This document shows positions 12,901 through 23,566 of a DNA stretch of 64,000 bases, in pieces (positions within the stretch are counted from its first letter, which is position 1; each line of letters opens with the position of its first letter). The stretch lies in assembly GCA_009823395.1 (NCBI GenBank), contig CM020507.1, positions 12,886,001 to 12,950,000 of the forward strand. Reading direction: 5' to 3'. A model generated the notes under the pieces. The model did not search any database. It was not told where the DNA came from and saw only the letters and a program-made list of their open reading frames with translations. Both the position numbers and the translations under genes were made by a program. Origin of the DNA: Thamnaconus septentrionalis (lineage: Eukaryota; Chordata; Actinopteri; Tetraodontiformes; Monacanthidae).

Positions 12901-13845
12901 AACAAGATGTCAAGGACACGCTGCAGTAGTGTTATGGGAAGCCCGGCTCTCTCACAATGACAAGTAATGAAGTTCTATTGGTCATAGTTCACGGCGTCCG
13001 TTGTTGGGCTCACATGGGGGGGAACAGTAATGGAATGGATTATTCACAGCAGCCTGTCCAGAGGTTTATCACTCAGTCATACTGGATTTTATATAGACTG
13101 TACTTGTCCCCTATACCACTCCTGGCTCTGCACAGCCGTACACAAACGCACACACACACACGAACGCTCATAACTGTTAACTTGTTTTTACAGTTTCCTT
13201 GTATGCAGAAGACAGTTTTGTTGATGTGATTGTTTTTGACCTCCGGCGAAAATCAATAAAAGCTGGAACTGACGGCTTCCAGTCATACTCTGCTTCAGAA
13301 ATGTACCACTAAATCTCAGAATTAGATTAAATAAAGAAAGCTGATCAGCTTGTCATGACATTGGCTCAAAAAAACTACTACAACCAAAATGTTAACGTCT
13401 GTGTGTCAGTCAATGTGCATGTGAATGTGTGAAATGGTGAATGGGCACCGTTGAGGTGCAGAAAACTGATAAAAAAAAAACAAGAAACAAACTGTTGCTG
13501 TGATATTCCTCCAGTCCAGCCTATTAAGATGGCGTGGAGGTGGATGAGATGCCCCCTTCCGAGAAGTTCACGGGCAGGGTCGACCCCGATAAGCAAGACG
13601 CTCAGGAAGTTGTTGGCGTATCGCTCGCAGAGATTATCGGTCCTTGGTAGCAGACTCTGCTTCCCCCGAAACTTCCCCTCTTTTCTTTTGCCTCGTTCTT
13701 TTCTGTTTGCTCTCCGATTGTTTTGATGGATAAATATTAATGGGTGAGGAGTGAGGAGGGAAGCGGAGACAGAGGTGGACAGTCAGCGGCCATGCTAACG
13801 GTAGTTAGCGTTAGCGGCATGCGTTAGCGGAAGGTGAGGCAGCGT

Positions 13846-13847
<2 letters not shown>
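9926..13847 (+). other. Intron, with a possible conserved noncoding block
   Basis: No gene is visible. It holds T-runs at 10735-10765 and 12751-12762 and a short CA run near 13148. A low-repeat stretch at about 11780-12020 rich in ATTA and TGATTG motifs is discussed as a finding. The text at about 12415-12505 (GTGTCCAGAG ... CTCTGTGATGTCACAAAGG) may be an interspersed repeat but is too diverged to call. Confidence 0.5.

Positions 13848-13883
<36 letters not shown>
13848..13883 (+). repeat. (CT)18 microsatellite
   Basis: An uninterrupted CT run, hence GA on the other strand. It is flanked by GTTAGCG repeats on the left and a CpG-richer stretch on the right. Confidence 0.95.
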
Positions 13884-13885
<2 letters not shown>

Positions 13886-14068
13886 CTCCCTAGCCGTCGG
13901 CCCGCACATCCGCTCGCCCATTTTTCATCATCAACCTCCCATCCCGGGCGTCCAAGCAGTTGGTTTCTGACGCTTCCCCATTCACGACGAGCATAAAGAG
14001 GACGTGCGCCGCCGCTGTAAATCACGTCCATCCAATCTCGGATGAGATGAGATGAGAGGGAGCGGCGG
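13884..14068 (+). other. CpG-richer patch
   Basis: This segment has visibly more CpG than its surroundings (GCCGTCGGCCCGCACATCCG, ACGACGAGC, GTGCGCCGCCGC). It is too short to call a CpG island by eye, and no TATA box or exon follows. It might be regulatory or chance. Confidence 0.3.
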
Positions 14069-14100
14069 CCGGGTGGGGAGGGAGGTTAGGGGTTAGGGGT
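14069..14100 (+). other. G-quadruplex candidate with telomere-like TTAGGGG
   Basis: GGGTGGGGAGGGAGG is followed by two TTAGGGG units. The G-runs and short loops satisfy the G4 pattern. Two units are too few to call an interstitial telomere. Confidence 0.65.
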
Positions 14101-16384
14101 CATTGCTGATTCACCAACATATTAAAAGGCCCGCTCCGCTTTACTTAAAGGCCCGGGGTGGAACATTTTTAAGGAAGAGCGCCTGACAGAGCGTTTTGTA
14201 GTTAGGGCACTGTCAGGCGGGCTTCCTTAAACAATAGTGGCGCAAGATGGAAGCTAACGAGGAGCGAGACCCTGGTTACCCTTTTTTTTATATATGAAAC
14301 CATTCCATGGCTAGAAAAACCAAACTAATCTTGTTGTGCTGAGAATATACACAATGTATTTATGGGCAGTAAGTTAAGCTTTTACCCATATAAATATCAT
14401 AAATCAAGCCAAATTTGAAACGCTGGATCTTGAATCTCGCAAAAAAAAAAAAAAAAGTCAGACATATTGGCGATTTCACCTCAGATGGTCAGAATTTGCA
14501 GGAGGACGCACGCGATGCCCCTCCGTGATTTGGTTGAGGTTTAGTGCGGGGTTGCTGACAGCAGGTGAGATTAAGAAAATGTAAATCTGATTGTCAACCA
14601 TCAATGCCGGCAGGTGGAAATGCAGCGGCACTATAAATGTAAATGCATGGCCTCCATCAAGGAATGACGGGGATGTGTGAGTTATTGCATCGCTCACGGT
14701 GTCGCAACAAACTTAATGTTGCAGCCGGTGTTCGTACAGTAGGGCGGATGCCGCATGTTCAGTGTATGAGAAAATATATAGCAGTTTTTTCTGCTTTTTC
14801 GGTGGTGGCAATTCAGTGGAATTGAGTTAAAAAAGATGTGTGTGTGACGGCTCACCTGCAGTGAAAGTTTGAGGATTAAAAATATAACTTTACTAAGTGG
14901 AATTGTAAATAGAAGGATAACCTTTTCCTAGCAAAAGATTTGAACATTTCTGAGGAGTGTTTTCCACTTACATACTTACAAACACATTGCCGGCGTTGAC
15001 AAGCGAACCAATCATTTATTTGAATGGCATCACTGTTGCTAATTCATGAAACTGTCAAAATAAAACACAGAGTACAGAAACATGTTGCACTATAAAAGGA
15101 AATACAATGAAACCTTAGCTTTTCATAGAAAAATTAATTTGAAGAAGTAACTCAAATTTTTTGCTTAATATCTTTTTTTTTTTTTTCGTAGCAGCAGTGA
15201 GTTTCAATTACTTTTATTTTGAATTTACCTGACCTGCCATCTCCTGAAAGGACATAAAAAGCAATCAGTGATTGATCCTAAAGAACGCTGTCTGCTTTAC
15301 ATGTTCACAGCCATCAGATTGATTGTCAAAGCAGCTGCGCTGTTTCCCGTTAGAGAGTTGAACACAGACGGCGGCGCACAGAAAATATTAAAATGAAAAT
15401 TGTGGCCAGATTGCACTTCATTTCAGAAAACAGCTCCTGTCTCGTCCGTGTCGAGCGCAGCGGCAACCCTCCGTGCTATTTTCTCCCCGCAGGCGCAATT
15501 ACGCGTAAAGAAAAATATTCGCTGCTTACACACAACACATGGCGGTGATAAATACCCTGCTGGTTACCCCCACGACACCGTTGCCCTTTTCTGGCTCTTC
15601 CTTCCCGCCATTAAAATGATAAATTGAGGCTTTTCTTTTTTATCTACGACGCCCTGTAGTCGGCGGAGGAGAGAAAGGAAGAAAGAAGAAAAAATTGCAG
15701 CAGAATCGTGTCTGACGAAATGTTTTTGCTCGTCGTCGGCGTACAATCGCCTGAGAGAAATGAGCGGTTATTTCCGAGTCGCGTGTGCTTTTTCCTCACA
15801 TGTTATGCAGAAGAATAATATCAATGTAGAACGTTGCTCGCCAGCGATAGTTGAGCTTCAATTCAATTCCGTTTAGTGGCCGACTTCAACAACAGGTTTC
15901 GACCTCATTGAGCCGCGGCTGGCGTCTGCATTGTCCTCCCTCACGATGCTCATTTTGTTTTGGATAAACAAGGTGGAGAGGGGGTGGGGTAGAATTGATT
16001 ATGCCCGGCTATAATCAATTTCCATCATCAGACTTATTGGCCAGGTTGTCGCGAGGTCTCCGAGAGCCGAGCCGCACCAGCACGCTCAGGCAATATTGTC
16101 TAAGTTTGATACCGATGGTGTCATTGTGTGCGGTGGCACATATAAGTTATTACGCGCTGACACCACCAAACGCTTCTCCGGCACAAATGGATTTTTTTTT
16201 TCTTTCTGCTATTGCCCAGAGGAGCGCCAAAGATAACCTCAGACTCCAACCTCATTTCAACCCAAAGATGATGAGCTCTATTTTGGTTTGGCCTGATTAA
16301 CACGTTGCATTTATCTGGGTCTCCTCTGACCCAGCGTGAGATCTGGGGGGCCTGCATCTGCGTGCACGTGCTCGTCTCCGCCTC
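14101..16384 (+). other. Intron, no gene recognised
   Basis: Contains an A-run at 14441-14456, a T-run near 15172-15186, and unremarkable sequence. Frames here are short and overlap on both strands. Confidence 0.5.
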
Positions 16385-16815
16385 GTGCACCAGTGAGCTC
16401 CTGTTGCCTTGCCGTGGTCTCCAACCACTCTGACCTTTGACCCCTGACCTCATCAAGGCTTTTTTTCCTCCACACAGCTGCCGCTCACTGGAGGTTTTCT
16501 CTTGCCGGGACTCTTCCCTGTAGATTTCGATTCCCCTCGAGATGGTTGTGATGTGGTGGGAAATCCCAGTAGACCAGCGGCAGTCTGTGAAACACTCAGA
16601 CCTGCAGCTCGCCTGGAAACCAACAACCATGTTCCCCATCTTCAAAGTCACTTCAGTTCCTTCCTTCCCCCATTCTGAAGATGCTTTGAACGTCAGCAAC
16701 TTGTCATCACCATGTCCGCATGCCTGAATGGGCTTAGTTGCTGCCATGTGATTGGCCAGTTTCTGCTAACAAGCACTGGATTGATGTACCTAATCAAGTG
16801 GCCGGCGAGTGTCTG
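16385..16815 (-). mobile_element. Tc1-like transposon, 5' half with terminal sequence and transposase N-terminus
   Basis: Read on the minus strand, it opens with an end like CACTCGCCGGCCACTTGATT, then AGGTACATC, GCCAATCACATGGCAGCAAC and CAGAATGGGG. From memory, these match in order the end and leader of the common fish Tc1-like family whose terminus reads CACTCACCGGCCACTTTATT. A frame on that strand then reads EWGKEGTEVTLKMGNMVVG ... IYREESRQEKTSSERQLCGG. This follows the family's paired helix-turn-helix region (GKKGDLS ... MVVGARRAG ... VYREWSEKEKTSSERQFCG). Likeness fades after about 16395; the DDE catalytic domain and other end are missing. The surrounding 208-codon frame (16121-16747) is this relic plus chance extension. 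It is a dead fossil. Confidence 0.85.
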
Positions 16816-17656
16816 ATCTGTGAAGGAGGCCGTGCGTCATTGCTGGTGGTCAAATGTGTAGCGTCAGTATGAAGTTGGTGCATTTCTAATTTTCACTTCA
16901 CCTTGTTTTTTTTCAGCCTTCCAATCCTGCTGAGGCTTATGGCGAAATTGCCTCTGTTGTGCTTGCGGACAGACAGATACATAATCAACACATAACAAAA
17001 ACATGATGCCAAGAAATGAGTCAGACTGTTCTCATCTTTTAAACCCAGAATGGGTTCACTGAAGACAATAATTTATTTAAGATTACAGATGACAGATTCC
17101 CCCTGTTGCTTACAACATGTTGTGTCATTATCACGTCTAGTCAAGCAGCGGGTGATAACGTGCTAATTATTGATATCGTGAGACTGTTTGGAATCATTTA
17201 GACTCAAAACAACACTGATAAGCAGGTCATCTTGAACATTTACTGGATAGACTGGAAAAGGACTGATTGCTACCAGCAGTCGGCTAAATTAGTTATAAAT
17301 CAACCATTAGTACACAGTGAATGTGTGTTATGTTGGTGTCAAGATGGGAATAAAGAAAAAAAATATTCAGAAGTAGTTATGTCTAGCTAAAGTGGAACAA
17401 AACCAGTGGAAAGACGTCACTGACACGGACAGATGGAAATGGTCTGAGATGGAAATGGAATCAGGGGAGAGAAGAGATTCAGAGTGTGAGGCTTAGTGAG
17501 CAGAAGTTGTTGGGGGGGAAGAAAGAGAATCGCAGAATGAGCTCAGAGGGTGGTCCGGCGCCGTGCTGGAAGCTTTTCATGATGCAGCAGAACCAACAGC
17601 CGACTCTTTCACCTCCAACTCCAGCAAGAGTGGAAGGCAGGTGAGAATTAGGCTGA
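16816..17656 (+). other. Intron, nothing recognised
   Basis: Noncoding sequence downstream of the Tc1-like end, running up to the trinucleotide and GT repeats. No repeat family is recognised. Confidence 0.5.
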
Positions 17657-17724
17657 AGGAGGAGGAAGAGGAGGAGGAGGAGGAGGAGGAGGAGGAGGAG
17701 GAGGAGGAGGAGGAGGAGGAGGAG
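17657..17724 (+). repeat. (GGA)n trinucleotide repeat
   Basis: About 22 GGA units with one GAAGAG interruption at the left. It is homopurine on the + strand with mirror symmetry, a potential triplex former. Confidence 0.95.
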
Positions 17725-17763
17725 TGACAGCTTGTGGAATGGAATTGTGATCTGGTGACAGAA

Positions 17764-17766
17764 GTG

Positions 17767-17836
<70 letters not shown>
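17764..17836 (+). repeat. (GT)n microsatellite
   Basis: A GT run of about 70 bp with GC interruptions at each end, starting only about 40 bp after the GGA tract. Confidence 0.95.
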
Positions 17837-18312
17837 AGACTGGGTGGCTGATAGCGACTCTTCCACAAGCGGTTGTCAAGCGAGACTTGGAGGCTGCAGA
17901 AACTGTCCGGGCTGGAATTGTGGGGAAGGACGAGTGCAAAGAGCAGAAATGGACCAGAATCACACCACGAGCCGCCGTGAATTATGCATGGGCTGTGATC
18001 TGGTGCATGTAAACGGCCTGGGAATTTTTTATAGCAGTCGAGTTGACCGGGCGGTACAAACCTCCCGTCCCCCCACAGACAAAAAACAAACCAACAAACA
18101 AAACCAAAAAAAAAAGGTCAAAGTGGACAAATGGCGAATCGGCAGAGGTAAAAGCCTTGAAAGGTGGCATGTTTTATTAAATGGGCGTGCTCAAGTTGTC
18201 TGTGTGTTTGCGTCGGGAAGGTTGTGGAAGAAAGACAGAGGTCTGCTGTGTTGTGGCGAAGCTCCCCGTGCAGCTGGGGGAAGTCAGCCTGTGAAATAAA
18301 AGCAGTGTCCGC
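17837..18312 (+). other. Intron, nothing recognised
   Basis: Noncoding sequence. The 151-codon frame at 17844-18299 has no recognisable domain and is interrupted by a lysine/asparagine-rich A-run translation. Confidence 0.5.
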
Positions 18313-18340
18313 AAAAAAAAAAAAAAAAAAAAAAAAAAAA
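18313..18340 (+). repeat. Poly-A tract (28)
   Basis: A pure A run of 28 bases. It could be the tail of a retroposed copy, but the upstream sequence is not recognised as one. Confidence 0.9.
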
Positions 18341-18940
18341 GGAGGAATTGGGGGATTATACGAAGCCATCTTCAGAACAATTTTCCACTTCAAAGAAATT
18401 ACATCTTTTTAAAGTGTTATTAGGACGCCTTTGTAGATTGTCTGAAGGACGTGCTGATTTGGACGGATAGTTTGCAGGCTCCCGGTGTGTGTGCACAGCA
18501 GCTTTCTGGAGCCACATTTTTTCAACAAATCCACGACGAGCCAGCCAGGGCAAGTTGGATAAGAAAGAGGGAGGTGGGGAAAAAAAAAAAATCAATATCG
18601 CCAAATATTTTGATATTGAGCCGTGTTTTCTGGCCGGTATTGTCACTCCCTCTTAACCTCAATCCTGCGCCCGAGGCGCAGCTTCGAGACTCAGCCACTC
18701 GAGCGGGATTGCCGACTATCACCCCGCCGCCTCCTGCTCCTTCTGTCCCCCTAAGCCTTTGACATGTGCATATATTTTGGATGAAAAGGACCTTAACACA
18801 ATGGTGCCCTCTCCTTCAGTGCTATCAAAGACCACGCAGGCGGCCCCTGAGTTAAGTCGGCTACCTGCAAAATAATAATAAAAATTTTTTTTAAGATTTT
18901 TGAACTTGGAGCTAAATGATTTTCCCAGAGACAGGGAGAG
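18341..18940 (+). other. Intron, nothing recognised
   Basis: Noncoding. Slightly CpG-richer at 18630-18740, without a promoter or exon that I can support. Confidence 0.5.
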
Positions 18941-18980
18941 GTGCAGGAGGTGCAGGAGGTGAAGAAGGTGCAGAAGGTCA
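18941..18980 (+). repeat. 9-bp minisatellite (GTGCAGGAG)x4
   Basis: Four imperfect nonamers in tandem: GTGCAGGAG twice, then GTGAAGAAG and GTGCAGAAG. The unit is a multiple of three, so open frames survive through it. Confidence 0.8.
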
Positions 18981-19210
18981 GGGTAAAGTTGCCGCGGTAC
19001 CTGGCCCTCTCCTACGTCACGGAGTTACAGCACGACCATCAGTCAGTTCCTGTCTCTTTACGAGCGCGAGCAGAGCTGAGCCATTTAAATGGTATCATCC
19101 TTGGTTCCTTTTTATCACAAACGTCATTACTCTGCAGAGCGCCCGAGCTCAGCAGTATTTCCTCAAAGCTGCGTGAGGCTCTGGTTCGGTGAGGCCTCCC
19201 AGAATTCCCA

Positions 19211-19258
19211 GGGAGGGGAGGTGGAGGTGGGGGCTGGGGTGGAGGTGGGGCTGGTGGG
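19211..19258 (+). other. G-quadruplex candidate, multi-run
   Basis: GGGAGGGGAGGTGGAGGTGG, then GGGCTGGGG, GGAGGTGGGG and CTGGTGGG give at least six G-runs of three or more within 48 bp, the densest G-cluster in the window. Confidence 0.75.
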
Positions 19259-19734
19259 ATGCTGTTGTTTTTACAATGTTGTAAGTTAGGACATTGATAA
19301 AGTGTTCTCGACTCAAATTCCAGCACTGGTTTGGCTTTTTGGAAAGGGTTTAAGCAAGAACTGCCATGTGTACGCCGATGATGTGCTACACTACTGTAGG
19401 CACTCGCTGGTATCGATCAGACACAAGAAGTGAGAACTTTTCTGTTTGAGTGAGTTCTCATTTCTCAAGTGAAAAACTTTAATAATTAAGTATATTTTTG
19501 TGCAGTTTGTTCGTGCAGTTTTCTGCCAAGTTTATCCAAAAAAATATAGCTCCCCCATGATCTGCGTCTTCTGCCTTCTTATAATTTAGAATAAAAAAGG
19601 CAATGTGAAAACCACACATTACTGCTATTTTAATGGTGATGATATTAAAATGGGTAACATTTCTCATTTCCATTTTTCCCTTTCAAAACAACAAAACAAA
19701 CAAACTTTAAAGTCAATACATCATTTGAAGAGGG
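19259..19734 (+). other. Intron, nothing recognised
   Basis: Noncoding, AT-richer sequence before the second copy of the dispersed repeat. Confidence 0.5.
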
Positions 19735-19820
19735 TATATTTTGCCCTCTGTTTACACCCCAAGCAACAATGCTTTGTTTTAGCTCCCGGCTGAAACTGAT
19801 GCTAGTGTGTCTGTGTGTCA
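19735..19820 (+). repeat. Dispersed repeat, copy 2
   Basis: This is the partner of 1560-1640 in the same orientation. It shares CCCTCTGTTTAC and, about 30 bp on, a GCTGAAACTGATG-like phrase. Confidence 0.4.
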
Positions 19821-20559
19821 TCACAAAGGTTCTGATTTCCAAAACTTTGTGTGCTGTACGAGCTTTCTGGGCAGTTTGCTGACAGACGATCGCTGAAGTC
19901 AATTCTCCATCATTTTTGCATATCGTTTTGCAAGAGAAATTAATTTCTAATCCGCTGCTGCAGGTCAGGTGTCACTCGGCAGTCTCGCTGCGTTGGAGCG
20001 TTTTCTGGTTCAAAGCACTGAATCTGAAATCTCACCGCTCAATATCAACAGACTTCAATGTTCTTGCTGGACAGAGTTGGTTTTCTAAGGTCATAAGGTG
20101 ACTTTAGAAAAAGCATGTGGATATTGAACATCTTCAAACTACATGGCTATCTTTTTTGTCATTTTGCAATTGATTGTCATGTGACCAGGGTCAGCTTGAC
20201 GTCTATGTATTATTTTCTGTCAGTCTGAAAAACAGAAGTAGCTCAAAGCACTTCTGATCCGGTTTAGGTAGAAGATTATTATTTTGTTTAATTTGCCGTA
20301 GTAACACCTGACTAATATGTGAGGTGGAGGGGGCCATAATAGGCAAAGCATTCCTTTCCGGGTTAAAATGAGCGCACTTCCTGCTCTCTCTATAGTGAAA
20401 TTCATGAGATCCTCCACGTTTAGAAGGGTTTTTTTTTTTTTTCGTGGATGGTATCGGCCCCTGAACTGTTGAGAGATAAATTTTACATTGAGTCGGCTTG
20501 TAATGCAGGTTTCAATATCAAAGACTTGAACCACTGAGGAAAAAACTCCAGGTTGGGGA

Positions 20560-20650
20560 AATGGATTGAAATCGCACTCCGCCGCTGTTGCAGTGGTGCC
20601 CTAAGTAAGGCACTTAACTTCTGCTGCTTGAGTGGATCAGCCCAGTGGCC
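20560..20650 (+). mobile_element. Degenerate teleost repeat (AAGGCACTTAAC type)
   Basis: GCCCTAAGTAAGGCACTTAA followed by CTTCTGCTGCTTGAGTGGAT resembles the phrase CCTTGAGCAAGGCACTTAAC with CCCAACTGCT, which recurs in fish interspersed repeats. The copy is short and diverged. Confidence 0.45.
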
Positions 20651-21220
20651 CACACTGAAACACTGTGTGCCTACCCCAAATTCACTCTTGTGCGACCTCA
20701 CACGCCGAGCTGCCGCAGAAGCTTCCTCAACAACGGTCAGAACAACAGAGGCGTTCTTTTTTGGGAGGTTTTATTCAGTCTACGAGTTGTGATTTTAATC
20801 TTTGCCAAAAAGCAGCCAAAGAAGAAAACACAGCGATAAATTATTCATCATAGCAGGTGTTTCTCGAAAACTGCTTTGACAGTGATAGTGTTTTAATCAA
20901 CCTCCAACCATTAGGTGCTAATCAGCATTAAACCACCAAGACGCCTAAATGCACTAAAATGTGTCGATGCAAAGCCCTTCTTGTCAACGGTGGTGAGCAT
21001 CGCACATTGCAGGGTGATTTCCTGGTGTTATGTTCAAATGAAGTGCTCTCACGGAAGCGCTACCTGGAAAACAAGGCGTAGAAGCAGAGATGTGAAAGTT
21101 CTTTTTTCTCTCTATTTTTTAAACAAAGAAGAAAACATCACTCAGATCGCTGCATGATTTTCCCCAGAAATAGGTCAGGTAGAAGTGAGTTGGGGGAAGA
21201 ATGCACTATCATTCCACGAT

Positions 21221-21221
<1 letters not shown>
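20651..21221 (+). other. Intron, nothing recognised
   Basis: Noncoding. The frames here are overlapping chance frames around a degenerate repeat. Confidence 0.5.
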
Positions 21222-21273
<52 letters not shown>

Positions 21274-21303
21274 GCGCACGCAACACACGCTCGCACACAC
21301 ACA
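21222..21303 (+). repeat. (CA)n microsatellite with CG-rich end
   Basis: About 50 bp of pure CA followed by CGCGCGCACGCAACACACGC and ACACACAC. Alternating purine-pyrimidine sequence is a Z-DNA candidate. Confidence 0.9.
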
Positions 21304-22116
21304 GTTCTGCAATAACCTGCAAGTAAAGCAGCTGTTTGAATTTATTTTTAACACCGGCTGCGGAGCGACTGACTGGCGGTTACACAAGTTTTGCTCGATT
21401 TCTGTTGTGCTCACGTGGCTCTGGTGTGGCTCCCCAACTAAAGGCCGAAAACCGCCATTTTTAAACATAATTGCATGGACGTGTGCTCTCCCGCTGGCCA
21501 CATTCTGAGGGCAGCGAACTCAAGTGTGTGGAAATGATGCTCAGAAGCGACAGAGGAATGTCGACGTGGTCCGCTAACCGAGAGGCAACCTCAGTTAAAC
21601 CTCAAGCCGCACACGCAGACAACCTGTTTTTGCACAGGTGTAAACGTTTGCTTTGCTCTGATTGGTTGTGAGCTTTTGGAGCGGGATGAGAGACGCTTTT
21701 GATGTCAGCCGCGACAGCGGGCGGGTGGGATGGATCTCACGTCGCAGGGAGGGGAAAAGAGTTCAAGAGTCGGGTAACTTCAGAGGAGCGCAAGAAACGG
21801 AATAAAAAAGTAGATCTCGGTATGAGACAACAGGCACAGGAGGAAGATTGCCGCGGTGCCCACTGGAGGAGATCAGATGAAGAGGGAGAAAATATGGGAT
21901 TGCAGAAAACAGACGAGCAGAGCGAAGCATTTGAGACGCACAAATGGAAAACAAAGGCTATTTGGAAGGTACAAGCAAAGGGTCGGGGACTGAGAGGATT
22001 GCGCGCTGGTGTAGGAGACAGAGTCTGTGGGCGGGGGGGGGGGCAGCGACTTCCGTCACTGACTTGGAAGTCACCTTGTTTACAGCCAGGCTTACTTGTC
22101 TGTCTGTCTGGTGGGG
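21304..22116 (+). other. Intron with polypurine block
   Basis: From about 21690 to 22000 the + strand is purine-rich. This sustains a 191-codon plus frame and a 171-codon minus frame over the same bases, neither with a domain. An 11-G run lies near 22027-22041. Confidence 0.55.
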
Positions 22117-22134
22117 AAAAAAAAAAAAAAAAAA
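22117..22134 (+). repeat. Poly-A tract (18)
   Basis: A pure A run following CTGTCTGTCTGGTGGGG. Confidence 0.85.
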
Positions 22135-22917
22135 GCAAAACAATGGTGAAAAAACAAGTATGCACTTCTGGTAGAGGTGTGCTATGCAAAGAACAAATGT
22201 ATGGAAAAAACAAAAACAAATGGAGTTTCTTCAAGTCTGACCGTTCATCCACAGGGAAAGACTCCCGCCTTTAATTACAGTCTGGTGATAAAAATTCCAC
22301 TTACGTCAGGAAAACCTCGCGCCTTTGACTTTTTTTTTTCCTTTTTTCTTTTTAAATGCAAGGGAGGCAGCGCTTTCTCATGTGAGGCGGCTGCCTGAGA
22401 GAAATTTCAGAGGAGAAAAAAAAGAAAAAATTTCTCAGAGGGAGTCGTGCGGACGATAAACAGCTTGTCGGTGAAAGTCACAGGCAGGCGAAGGCAGAGG
22501 CTGCACGAGCCGAGAGGCAGCCCGCGAAGGAAAGAAGAAGAAAAAAGGCTGTCACAGTTGGCAGAGTGTTGTGGTGCAGACTCCCCTCGTCCGCCTTGTC
22601 ACACGTGGGATCCAGCAACCAGAGGATTTGTTGGTTCGATCTGTCGCACAGGCTGTTTTCGCCATGTCTCCGCATTTTTTCTAAATTCCGGATTTCTCCA
22701 ATGTAAAGCATCAAAGTGCCTCCTCATTTTATTCTACCCTCTCTCATCCGTAGCAGCCGGAGGTGCTTCTGAACGGCCCATGAAGCCTCCATTAATGCCG
22801 CCGCTTTTCCTTCCCATATAGTCTCCAGCGTGAACGCGACTGGAGCCATTGACTCTCACACTGAGCTCCTGCTGGATATGGACGGCAGGCAGCCACCTTT
22901 TGAAAATCAGAGTTGGC
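22135..22917 (+). other. Intron with small inverted repeat, no gene
   Basis: CTGAGAGAAATTT (22395-22407) and AAATTTCTCAG (22428-22438) form an imperfect hairpin with an A-rich loop. Nothing else is recognised. Confidence 0.45.

Positions 22918-23566
<649 letters not shown>

Noticed and set aside
16121..16747. 208-codon minus frame as a novel gene
   Set aside because: Its central part aligns in order with a Tc1-like transposase N-terminus and leader. The rest is chance extension into unrelated intron.
21699..22274. 191-codon plus frame and 171-codon minus frame
   Set aside because: Both are products of the same polypurine block. Charged low-complexity residues and no domain.
22621..22660. 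TTGGTTCGATCTG as a tRNA B box
   Set aside because: The B-box consensus is incomplete and no A box or cloverleaf can be drawn around it.
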